DNA from: Verrucomicrobiia bacterium
GTDB taxonomy: Bacteria > Omnitrophota > Omnitrophia > Omnitrophales > Aquincolibacteriaceae
DNA length: 55,211 nt
NCBI GenBank assembly: GCA_035495615.1
Contig: DATJFP010000084.1
Coordinates: 1 to 55,211 of the forward strand
Direction: 5' to 3'
Notes under the pieces: model-generated
Databases searched by the model: none
Seen by the model: only the letters and a program-made list of their open reading frames with translations
What the model was told of the DNA's origin: nothing
Shown here: positions 1-7,021 of the stretch, piece by piece
Position numbering within the stretch: the first letter of the stretch is position 1
Layout of the letters: each line of letters begins with the position of its first letter
Made by a program: the position numbers and the translations under genes

Positions 1-398
1 CGCAGCTGGTTGGCGATGCCGTAGGTGACGGGGACCACGCGGTCGTTCACGAGGAACACGAGGATCCCGATCAAGAACCCGACGAAAAGGACAGGCCGGA
101 TGATCGTCGACATTTTCAGGCCCGCGGCCTTCATGGCAATCGTTTCGTTGTTCAGCCCGAAATTAACCAGCAGGAAGAGCGTGCCCATCCACGTGGCCCA
201 GGCAATGGTCTGGCTGAAGGCGTAAGGCGCCATCGTGCAGTAATATTTGACGATGGTCAGGATGGGGGTTTTGTTCGTGAGCAAATCGTCGAGATTGTCG
301 AAAAGGTCCGCGATCAGGACGAGAAAGACGAGCGTCAGCGCCGTGGCGATGATGGGCATCAGGAGTTCGCGGATCAGATAACGGTCGAGGACTTTCAC
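1..398 (-). CDS. LptF/LptG family (YjgP/YjgQ) permease, N-terminal part
   Basis: Probable transmembrane subunit of the LPS transporter LptB2FG, which extracts LPS from the inner membrane. The reading frame runs off the left edge, so only about 132 N-terminal residues are visible. They begin MKVLDRYLIRELLMPI, followed by a hydrophobic segment (IATALTLVFLVLIADLF), the family-typical stretch after DNLDDLL, a second helix around YAFSQTIAWATWMG, and the NNETIAMKAAGLKM segment typical of YjgP/YjgQ proteins. The GTG start overlaps the stop of the upstream comF-like gene in GTGA, which suggests translational coupling. LptF cannot be told from LptG on this fragment. Confidence 0.85.
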   Translation of the reverse strand, partial: MKVLDRYLIRELLMPIIATALTLVFLVLIADLFDNLDDLLTNKTPILTIVKYYCTMAPYAFSQTIAWATWMGTLFLLVNFGLNNETIAMKAAGLKMSTIIRPVLFVGFLIGILVFLVNDRVVPVTYGIANQL

Positions 399-1093
399 GC
401 GCGCACCCTTTCCGCCGTCGCGGGCTCGGGCGAACGCGCGAGCACGGCAAGCTCCACGCGGGCAGCGCCGTTTTCTTTCAGCACGCGTGCCGCTTCTTCG
501 GCCGTCGCGCCCGTCGTCAGGACGTCGTCGACCAGGAGAACAGACTTTCCTTGAAGGGCTTTCGTCCGCGTCCGGAAGGCGCCATAAAGATTCGCAAGCC
601 TTTCCTCGCGGGTGAGCAGGCTTTGCGGGGGGACGCCGCTTTTTTTGACGAGCACGTCTTCAAAAACCGGTACGTTCAAGGCCGCGCCCAAAATCCGGGC
701 CAGCCGCGCGGAAGGATTAAAATGCCGCTCGAGCAGGCGCTTCCGGCTGAGAGGCACGGGCACCACGAGGTCATAATGGCCTTCGGCTTTCAGCACGAGC
801 GCCAAATCGCGGAGCTCTTCGGTAAAAACATCTAGCAGCCAGGGCTTGCGGTTGAACTTCACGGCCATGACCAGCTCACGCACCGGGGACTCATAAGGGA
901 AAAGGGCCCAGGCCTGATCCACGCTTTCGCCCGCGGAAACGTCCAGGGACTCGCCGTAAGGGAGCCGCGTCGCCAGAACCTGCTCGAGGCACGCCGCGCA
1001 GAGGCCGCGTTCCTCGATTTCCAAAAGGATAGAGCAGATGCCGCAGGAGGCAGGATAGAAAAAGCGCAGGAATGCTTCAAGGTAAGGCGTCAT
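395..1093 (-). CDS. comF: ComF family phosphoribosyltransferase-like protein
   Basis: A 232-residue ComF-type protein, the family linked to DNA uptake and processing in competent bacteria, with a phosphoribosyltransferase fold. Two CxxC-like pairs near the N terminus (CGIC and CAAC) would form the zinc-binding element. The PRPP-binding loop is clear near the C terminus as VLLVDDVLTTGAT. VVPVPLSRKRLLERHFNP is another family signature. I start at the ATG at 1093 because the longer frame to 1204 would cross the rpsU promoter region, and family members begin just before the zinc element. It overlaps the LptF/G-like gene by four bases. Confidence 0.88.
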   Translation of the reverse strand: MTPYLEAFLRFFYPASCGICSILLEIEERGLCAACLEQVLATRLPYGESLDVSAGESVDQAWALFPYESPVRELVMAVKFNRKPWLLDVFTEELRDLALVLKAEGHYDLVVPVPLSRKRLLERHFNPSARLARILGAALNVPVFEDVLVKKSGVPPQSLLTREERLANLYGAFRTRTKALQGKSVLLVDDVLTTGATAEEAARVLKENGAARVELAVLARSPEPATAERVRA

Positions 1094-1102
1094 AGTCGGT
1101 CT

Positions 1103-1130
1103 ATTGTAGCGATTTGCCCGGGCAGGGCAA
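1103..1130 (-). promoter_or_regulatory. Putative promoter for comF-like gene
   Basis: On the minus strand TTGCCC (1130-1125) and TACAAT (1108-1103) are separated by 16 bases. Transcription would start only a few bases before the ATG, so the mRNA would be nearly leaderless. Seen by inspection only. Confidence 0.35.
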
Positions 1131-1154
1131 CTCGAAACTTTTACCAAGCGCTCC

Positions 1155-1182
1155 TTGACCTGTGAAAAGAAACCGGTATAAT
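1155..1182 (+). promoter_or_regulatory. Strong sigma-70 type promoter for rpsU
   Basis: TTGACC (1155-1160), 16-base spacer, then a consensus TATAAT (1177-1182), about 50 bases upstream of the rpsU start. This is one of the best promoter matches in the window and is divergent from the comF-like promoter. Confidence 0.7.
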
Positions 1183-1235
1183 AGCCCAAATCCTCGACAG
1201 TCAAAAACTTACAACTAGAAAGGCGTTGATCAAGC

Positions 1236-1409
1236 GTGTTGCGAGTTCAAATTACTGATAACGAGCCTCTGGAAAAGGCGCTCAAAAAGTTAAAGAAAAA
1301 AATCGAGCGCGAAGGCATTTTGAAGGTCTTAAAGGCCCGCAAGCATTACGAAAAGCCCAGCGAGAAAAGACGCCGCAAGCAGCGGACTTCAAAGAAGCGC
1401 AAGTTCTAG
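1236..1409 (+). CDS. rpsU: Small ribosomal subunit protein bS21
   Basis: A short 57-residue protein with the features of bS21. It starts LRVQITDNEPLEKALKKLK, continues with the conserved IEREGIL-like segment, and ends in a very basic tail (KRRRKQRTSKKRKF). bS21 binds the small ribosomal subunit near the anti-Shine-Dalgarno region of 16S rRNA. I chose the GTG at 1236; the next codon, TTG at 1239, is an equally possible start. An AAAGG sequence lies about 12 bases upstream of the GTG. It has its own good promoter at 1155-1182. Confidence 0.88.
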   Translation: MLRVQITDNEPLEKALKKLKKKIEREGILKVLKARKHYEKPSEKRRRKQRTSKKRKF

Positions 1410-1440
1410 AAGCCGCCCAACTTCAAGGCAGGATCCGCTC

Positions 1441-2247
1441 ATGCTGATCCGTCAACCTCACGTCGCCGGCACCTTTTATCCGTCCGATCCTGGCGAGCTG
1501 CGCCAGTTTTGCGATACTCACCTGAAGACCCCGCTTCCTTCCGTTGCCGCCAAGGCCGTCGTGCTTCCTCACGCAGGCTATATTTACTCCGGAAAAACCG
1601 CGGCCAAAGTCCTGAGCCACGTCTCTATTCCCAATCGTGTTTTTTTGATCGGCCCGAACCATTTCGGGCAAGGTGCGCTTTTCGCGCTGGCTTCGCAGGG
1701 AGCCTGGCACACGCCTTTGGGCGAAGTGCCCATCGATGAGCCCATGGCTCAGGGGCTTTTGAAAGCCTGCGACGACCTCCAGCCCGACGCCGAGGCGCAT
1801 CTTTTCGAGCATTCGCTCGAAGTCGAGATCCCTTTTCTCCAGGTGCGAAATCCTTCGCTTAAAATTCTGCCGCTTATCGTCGGCTCGCTCGATCTTCTTG
1901 CCGCCAAACAGGCGGCGCTGGCGTGCGGACGTTTTTTGTCCACCCTCGCGGAGCCGCCGCTGGTCGTGGTTTCGACGGACATGAGCCATTACGAATCCGA
2001 CGTCAGGACGCGGCAAAAAGACAAGTTCGCACTCGAAGCTATCCGCAATCTGGATGAAGACGCGCTGGCGAAAGCGGTCAAAGACTACCGCATCACCATG
2101 TGCGGCTTTGTTCCGGTCTACATGCTGCTCGTCATGAAAACGTTTCTTGGTATCACCAAGGCGACGCTCGTCGATTACTGCACGAGCGCCGACGCCACAG
2201 GGGACTACGACCGGGTGGTTGGCTATGCTGGTTTTATCCTCGAGTAG
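1441..2247 (+). CDS. amrB: AmmeMemoRadiSam system protein B (MEMO1-like)
   Basis: A 268-residue protein of the MEMO1 family, which is related to extradiol dioxygenases. Visible signatures are IRQPHVAGTFYPSDP at the N terminus, the PHAGYIYSG motif, IGPNHFG, FEHSLEVEIPFLQ, STDMSHYE and the C-terminal MCGFVPVY. The conserved histidines and the cysteine at MCG match those lining the metal or redox site in the family. In bacteria and archaea MEMO is part of the AmmeMemoRadiSam set, whose reaction is poorly known. The next gene overlaps it and encodes the A component. The radical SAM partner is not in this window. Confidence 0.9.
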   Translation: MLIRQPHVAGTFYPSDPGELRQFCDTHLKTPLPSVAAKAVVLPHAGYIYSGKTAAKVLSHVSIPNRVFLIGPNHFGQGALFALASQGAWHTPLGEVPIDEPMAQGLLKACDDLQPDAEAHLFEHSLEVEIPFLQVRNPSLKILPLIVGSLDLLAAKQAALACGRFLSTLAEPPLVVVSTDMSHYESDVRTRQKDKFALEAIRNLDEDALAKAVKDYRITMCGFVPVYMLLVMKTFLGITKATLVDYCTSADATGDYDRVVGYAGFILE

Positions 2248-2785
2248 CCGGCAGCAATTGCTGGACCTCGCCTTCGATTCCCTCCGCAGCTATTTTCGGG
2301 GCGAAAGGCCTGAACCTCCCGCGCTCGCCGGCCCCGAGCTCGTCCAGCAAACCGGATGCTTCGTCACGCTGCACAAAGACGGACAACTTCGCGGCTGCAT
2401 CGGCACGTTCGAGCGCCAAGGCCCTCTTTACGAAAAAGTGCAGCGCATGGCGCGCGCCGCGGCTTTTCAGGACCCGCGCTTTCCGCCGCTGGCCAAGACC
2501 GAGCTCGCCTCCCTCTCTCTGGACATTTCCATTCTCAGCGAAATGACCAAGGCCGGCAGCATGGACGAGATCGAGCTGGGCCGGCACGGCATTTACATTT
2601 CGCTCGGGCCGAAAAACGGGACGCTTTTGCCGGAAGTCGCGGTCGAGCATAAGATGACGCGGGAACAGTTCGTCATGTGCTGCGCCCGGGAAAAAGCCGG
2701 GCTTACCCCCATGGAATGCGCGCAGGCGGAGATTTACCTCTATGAAGTCCAGAAATTCTCGGGAAAGGCGTCTCCCGGCGCCTGA
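2225..2785 (+). CDS. amrA: AmmeMemoRadiSam system protein A (AMMECR1 domain)
   Basis: A 186-residue AMMECR1-domain protein. The hallmark LRGCIGTF motif follows a FVTLHKDGQ strand, and downstream segments include AAFQDPRFPPL and LLPEVAVEH, typical of the family. I start at the ATG at 2225, which overlaps the end of the MEMO gene by 23 bases and gives the usual family length; the longer in-frame extension lies within the MEMO frame. It is probably co-translated with the MEMO partner. The reaction is not established for this family. Confidence 0.88.
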   Translation: MLVLSSSSRQQLLDLAFDSLRSYFRGERPEPPALAGPELVQQTGCFVTLHKDGQLRGCIGTFERQGPLYEKVQRMARAAAFQDPRFPPLAKTELASLSLDISILSEMTKAGSMDEIELGRHGIYISLGPKNGTLLPEVAVEHKMTREQFVMCCAREKAGLTPMECAQAEIYLYEVQKFSGKASPGA

Positions 2786-2816
2786 ATCTGTGTCTAAAAC
2801 CCGATCCGGGCTTAGC

Positions 2817-2845
2817 TTGCGGCACCTTGGCCGCTGTGCTATGAT
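2817..2845 (+). promoter_or_regulatory. Putative promoter for hisS-aspS operon
   Basis: TTGCGG (2817-2822) and TATGAT (2840-2845) are separated by 17 bases, about 35 bases upstream of the hisS start. The -10 matches at five of six positions; the -35 is weak. Confidence 0.4.
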
Positions 2846-2879
2846 GACGGCTTCCTATTAAGGAAGACCAGGAGACTTA

Positions 2880-4184
2880 GTGGCAGCAAAATACCAGTCT
2901 TTTCCGGGCATGGACGATATTCTGCCGGGGGAAGTCGAAAAATGGCAGTGGGTGGAAGAAAAGGCCCGGACTTTTTTTGAGGCGCGCGGTTACCGCGAAA
3001 TCCGCACTCCCATTCTCGAACCCACCGAACTTTTTACGCGCTCCATCGGCGAATCCACGGACATCGTCCATAAAGAAATGTATACGTTCCAAGACCGGGG
3101 CGAGCGCAGCAACACGATGCGGCCCGAAATGACGGCTTCCGTGGCCCGTTCCGTAGTCCAGCACGGTCTTTTGAAAACGGCCAAGTCCGTCCGTCTTTAT
3201 TACATGGGCCCCATGTTCCGGGCCGAGCGCCCTCAAGCGGGCCGCAAGCGGCAGTTCCATCAGATCGGCGCGGAGATCGTCAACGAAGGCAACATCGAAG
3301 CCGACGCCGAATTGATCGTCAGCCTTTTTCAATTCCTGCGCTACGTGGGCGCGACGGACGTGCGCCTGAAGCTGAACGACCTGACGGCCATGAACGGCGA
3401 GCAGGGCGAGGCGCTGCGTAAAAGCCTGGCGGATTATTTTCGGGAACAGTCCGGGAAGCTTTGCAAGGACTGCCTGTACCGGCTCGAAAAGAACGTGCTG
3501 CGCGTGCTGGACTGCAAAAACGCGGCCTGCCAGCCCGTCATCAATGCGGCGCCATGGGACAAGCTCGCGCCTTTTTCGCCGGAGTTTTTGGCATTTCAGA
3601 AACAGCTGGAAGAACGCTACAAAATTCCGGCCGCGATCGACCGGCGCCTGGTACGAGGGCTCGACTACTATACCGGTATCGTTTTCGAAGTGACGGCCGG
3701 AGGGCTCGGCTCGCAGAACGCGGTGGCCGGCGGCGGACGCTACGACGGCCTGTACGAAGAAATCGGCGGCGCGAAGACGCCGTGCACGGGCTTCAGCATC
3801 GGTTTCGAGCGGCTGATCATGACCCTGGAACAGTCATCGCCTTCTTTGAGCGAGAAAATCCGCGAGGATTTTATTTATTTCGCGCCTTTCGCGGACGCGG
3901 CTTCGAACGACGCGTGGGCCATCAATGAGCAGGTCGTGAGCGCCGTGATCGAATGCCGCAGGCACGGCTTTCGCGCCGAGCGCGGCCCGGTGCTGAAAAA
4001 ACTTCCGGACCATTTGAAAAAGGCCAACCAGATCGGAGCGCGCTACGTCGTGATCCTCGGCTCGAAGGAGCTGCAGGACCGCGAATGGGGCGTGAAAGAC
4101 ATGCGTCAGGGCGATCAAAAGCCCGTGAAGTGGGAACGTCTTCTTAACCATTTTTTAGAGCAAAAAGGAATCAAAAGCGTATGA
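2880..4184 (+). CDS. hisS: Histidine--tRNA ligase
   Basis: A class II aminoacyl-tRNA synthetase of 434 residues that charges tRNA-His. It begins KYQSFPGMDDILPGE, with motif 2 around MGPMFRAERPQAGRKRQFHQ, the HisA-type RGLDYYTGIVFEV motif, and motif 3 GFSIGFERL. A C-terminal anticodon-binding domain follows, and the length is normal. Start is GTG at 2880, preceded by an AGGAG sequence. Its stop overlaps the aspS start (ATGATG), and this histidyl/aspartyl synthetase order is common in bacteria. Confidence 0.96.
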   Translation: MAAKYQSFPGMDDILPGEVEKWQWVEEKARTFFEARGYREIRTPILEPTELFTRSIGESTDIVHKEMYTFQDRGERSNTMRPEMTASVARSVVQHGLLKTAKSVRLYYMGPMFRAERPQAGRKRQFHQIGAEIVNEGNIEADAELIVSLFQFLRYVGATDVRLKLNDLTAMNGEQGEALRKSLADYFREQSGKLCKDCLYRLEKNVLRVLDCKNAACQPVINAAPWDKLAPFSPEFLAFQKQLEERYKIPAAIDRRLVRGLDYYTGIVFEVTAGGLGSQNAVAGGGRYDGLYEEIGGAKTPCTGFSIGFERLIMTLEQSSPSLSEKIREDFIYFAPFADAASNDAWAINEQVVSAVIECRRHGFRAERGPVLKKLPDHLKKANQIGARYVVILGSKELQDREWGVKDMRQGDQKPVKWERLLNHFLEQKGIKSV

Positions 4185-5968
4185 TGCGGACTTCGAATTG
4201 CGGGCAACTGAACCTCCGTTCCCTGGACAGGGAAGCGACTCTCGTGGGCTGGGTCGAAACGCGGCGCGACCACGGCAACCTGATCTTCATCGACCTGCGC
4301 GACCGCTGGGGCATCACCCAGATCGTGTTCAATCCGGAAAGAAATGCCGAGCTCCACAAAAAAGCCGAAGGCCTCCGCAACGAATACGTCATCCAGGTCA
4401 AAGGCAAGGTCGCCAAGCGCCCGGCCGGCACGGAAAACAAGAAGATCCCAACCGGCGAAATCGAAGTGGCCGTGGAACACCTGGAAATCCTGAACTCTTG
4501 TCCCACGCCGCCGTTCGAGCGCGACGAACCGACCGTGAACGAAGAGCTGCGTCTCAAATGGCGCTTTCTCGACCTGCGGCGCAAGGAAATGGTCGAGGCG
4601 CTTTCGTTCCGCTACCGCGTCAGCAAGATCGCGCGCGATTATCTGGACAAGCAGGAATTTCTTGAAATCGAGACGCCGTACCTGACGCGCAGCACGCCCG
4701 AAGGCGCGCGCGACTTTCTGGTGCCGTCGCGTCTGCACCAGGGCACGTTCTACGCGCTGCCTCAGTCGCCGCAGCTTTTCAAGCAGCTCATGATGGTGGC
4801 CGGCTACGACCGTTATTTCCAGCTCGCGCGCTGCTTCCGTGACGAGGACCTGCGTTCGGACCGTCAGCCTGAGCACACGCAGATCGACATCGAAATGTCG
4901 TTCGTGGAAGAAGACGACGTCATGCAGCTGGTCGAAGGTATGGTCGCGGACGTGTTCGAGAAGACGATGAACCTCAAGCTGCAGCGACCGTTTCGTACGA
5001 TGGATTACTTCGAAGCCATGGACCGTTACGGCTCGGACAAGCCGGACCTGCGTTTCGGCATGGAACTGCAGGACCTCACGGCGCTTTTCCAGGGCAGCGG
5101 CTTCAAGGTCTTCGACAGCGTGATCGAGTCCAAGGGCAAGATCCGCGGGCTTTGCTTCAAGCCGCCCGCCGGCTCGGAATTTTCGCGCAAGACATTCGAC
5201 GATCTCACCGAATGGATCAAGAATTTTGGCGCTAAAGGTCTCGCATGGCTGAAAGTTACCGGGGACGGGCAGGCGGAATCGCCGATCGCGAAATTTTTTG
5301 ATGCGGACCGGCTGAAAAAGATCTTCGGCGCGCTCAAGGCTTCGACGGGCGACATCATTTTCATGGTGGCGAGCGACCCTACGGTTTCGGCGGTCGCGCT
5401 CGGCGCGCTGCGCTGCCATCTGGCCGCGCAGTACAAGATGATCGACAACGAAAAGTTCGAGCTCCTGTGGGTGAAAAATTTCCCGCTGCTCGAATGGAAC
5501 GAGGAAGAAAAACGTTTTCAGGCGCTGCATCATCCGTTCACGTCGCCGCAGCTGCAGGACGTGGCGCTGCTCGATACCGATCCCGCGAAAGTCCGCGCGC
5601 GCGCCTATGACCTCGTCATGAACGGCACGGAAATCGGCGGCGGCAGCATCCGTATCCACCGCAAGGACATCCAGGACAAGGTCTTCCGCGTGCTCAGCAT
5701 CGGGCCGGAAGAAGCCGAAAATAAGTTCGGGTTCCTGCTGAAAGCGCTCTCGTATGGCGCGCCTCCGCACGGCGGCCTGGCCATCGGCCTGGACCGGTTC
5801 GTAACGCTGCTGCTTAAGCGGGAATCCATCCGCGAAGTCATCGCGTTTCCGAAAACGCAGAAAGGCACCTGTCTCATGACCGAAGCTCCCAACGAGGTCG
5901 CGGCCAAGCAACTTAAGGAGTTGGGCATCAAGCTGGATGCTCCCGCACCAAAAGTCACGAAGGTTTAG
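4181..5968 (+). CDS. aspS: Aspartate--tRNA ligase
   Basis: A 595-residue bacterial-type AspRS. The N-terminal OB-fold anticodon domain contains the VGWVETRRDHGNLIFIDLRDR stretch (quoted in part: GWVETRRDHG). The class II core has FLEIETPYLTRSTPEGARDF, the RCFRDEDLRSDRQPEHTQID motif 2 region and the GLAIGLDR motif 3. The GAD insertion domain of bacterial enzymes lies between, around residues 290-430. It starts at ATG 4181 inside the end of hisS, or at the next codon, 4184. Whether it also charges tRNA-Asn cannot be read from this window. Confidence 0.96.
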   Translation: MMRTSNCGQLNLRSLDREATLVGWVETRRDHGNLIFIDLRDRWGITQIVFNPERNAELHKKAEGLRNEYVIQVKGKVAKRPAGTENKKIPTGEIEVAVEHLEILNSCPTPPFERDEPTVNEELRLKWRFLDLRRKEMVEALSFRYRVSKIARDYLDKQEFLEIETPYLTRSTPEGARDFLVPSRLHQGTFYALPQSPQLFKQLMMVAGYDRYFQLARCFRDEDLRSDRQPEHTQIDIEMSFVEEDDVMQLVEGMVADVFEKTMNLKLQRPFRTMDYFEAMDRYGSDKPDLRFGMELQDLTALFQGSGFKVFDSVIESKGKIRGLCFKPPAGSEFSRKTFDDLTEWIKNFGAKGLAWLKVTGDGQAESPIAKFFDADRLKKIFGALKASTGDIIFMVASDPTVSAVALGALRCHLAAQYKMIDNEKFELLWVKNFPLLEWNEEEKRFQALHHPFTSPQLQDVALLDTDPAKVRARAYDLVMNGTEIGGGSIRIHRKDIQDKVFRVLSIGPEEAENKFGFLLKALSYGAPPHGGLAIGLDRFVTLLLKRESIREVIAFPKTQKGTCLMTEAPNEVAAKQLKELGIKLDAPAPKVTKV

Positions 5969-5977
5969 CATGGACGG

Positions 5978-5999
5978 GGACAGGTCTTTAGACCTGTCC
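5978..5999. repeat. REP-like palindrome with TTTA loop, copy 1
   Basis: GGACAGGT and ACCTGTCC are the arms of a perfect stem, with the bases CTTTAG at the tip, in the gap between aspS and phoH. No T-run follows, so it is not a standard terminator. A related element with the same TTTA loop lies at 19344-19367. Both look like members of a dispersed palindrome family. Confidence 0.55.
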
Positions 6000-6068
6000 T
6001 CATAGCGTTGAATGCACGAGGCCCGTTAATAGCACGAGGGCCGTTGCCGGCAAAAGAGAGGAAAAAAC

Positions 6069-7013
6069 TTGGAACGAATATTAAAGCTCAAATCCAACGA
6101 AGAAGCCATCGCCCTGTACGGCACGCTGGACGAAAACCTGCGCTTCGCGGAAAAAGAATTCCATGTCCGCGTTTCCGCGCGCAACCACCGGCTGAAGATT
6201 ATCGGCACGAAGAAAGACATCGACGCCGCGTACAAGTTTTTTCTCCAGCAGCTCGACGGCATCCGTAAAGGCGAAGGGGAAGCTCCCGTGAAAACGGCGC
6301 GTGAAAAGCCGCACGACGCTTCCGGCAGCTCCGGTCCCCGGGCGGGCGCCACGACGTTTCTCCACCGCGGGAAACTCATCCACGCGCGCTCGCACAACCA
6401 GGAAAAATACCTGCAGGAAATGATGTCCAAAGACATCGTGATCTGCATCGGCCCGGCCGGCACGGGCAAAACGTATCTCGCCATGGCCGCGGCGCTGGAC
6501 GCGCTGAAGAAAAAGCAGGTCGCGCGCATCGTGCTGACGCGTCCCGCGGTCGAGGCCGGCGAAAGTCTCGGGTTTCTTCCCGGCGATTTGTTCGCCAAGG
6601 TCAATCCGTACCTTCGCCCGCTCTATGACGCGCTGTACGACATGATGGAATACGAAGAGGCCTCCCGCTGCCTGGAGCGCGGCATCATCGAAGTGGCGCC
6701 GCTCGCTTACATGCGCGGCCGCACGCTGAACGATGCCTTCGTGATTCTCGATGAAGGCCAGAACTGCACGCATCCGCAGATGAAAATGTTCCTCACGCGC
6801 CTGGGGCAATTTTCCAAGACCGTGGTGACAGGCGATGTCACGCAGATCGATTTGCCCGGCGGCAAGCGCTCGGGCCTGGTGGAAATCCAGGACGTGCTTG
6901 CCGGAATCAAGGGCATCAGTTTCGTTTACCTGAACCAGATCGACGTGGTGAGGCATCAGCTTGTGCAGGAAATCATCACGGCTTACGAGAAGTACGAAAA
7001 AACGCACGCCTAG
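6069..7013 (+). CDS. phoH: PhoH-like ATPase
   Basis: A 314-residue PhoH family protein, a cytoplasmic ATPase often linked to RNA metabolism. It has an N-terminal KH-like region (residues about 1-75), Walker A IGPAGTGKTYLAMA, then VLTRPAVEAGESLGFLPGD, which is diagnostic for PhoH, and Walker B AFVILDEGQN. The family usually reads DEAQN, so the glycine is a small deviation. The TTG start at 6069 follows an AGAGGAAAA sequence. phoH upstream of a 7TM-HD gene, ybeY and recO is a conserved bacterial gene order. Confidence 0.93.
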   Translation: MERILKLKSNEEAIALYGTLDENLRFAEKEFHVRVSARNHRLKIIGTKKDIDAAYKFFLQQLDGIRKGEGEAPVKTAREKPHDASGSSGPRAGATTFLHRGKLIHARSHNQEKYLQEMMSKDIVICIGPAGTGKTYLAMAAALDALKKKQVARIVLTRPAVEAGESLGFLPGDLFAKVNPYLRPLYDALYDMMEYEEASRCLERGIIEVAPLAYMRGRTLNDAFVILDEGQNCTHPQMKMFLTRLGQFSKTVVTGDVTQIDLPGGKRSGLVEIQDVLAGIKGISFVYLNQIDVVRHQLVQEIITAYEKYEKTHA

Positions 7014-7021
7014 GATGAGCG

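Noticed and set aside
4115-5971. Antisense open frame of 618 codons under aspS
   Set aside because: It is a shadow of a clear AspRS gene.
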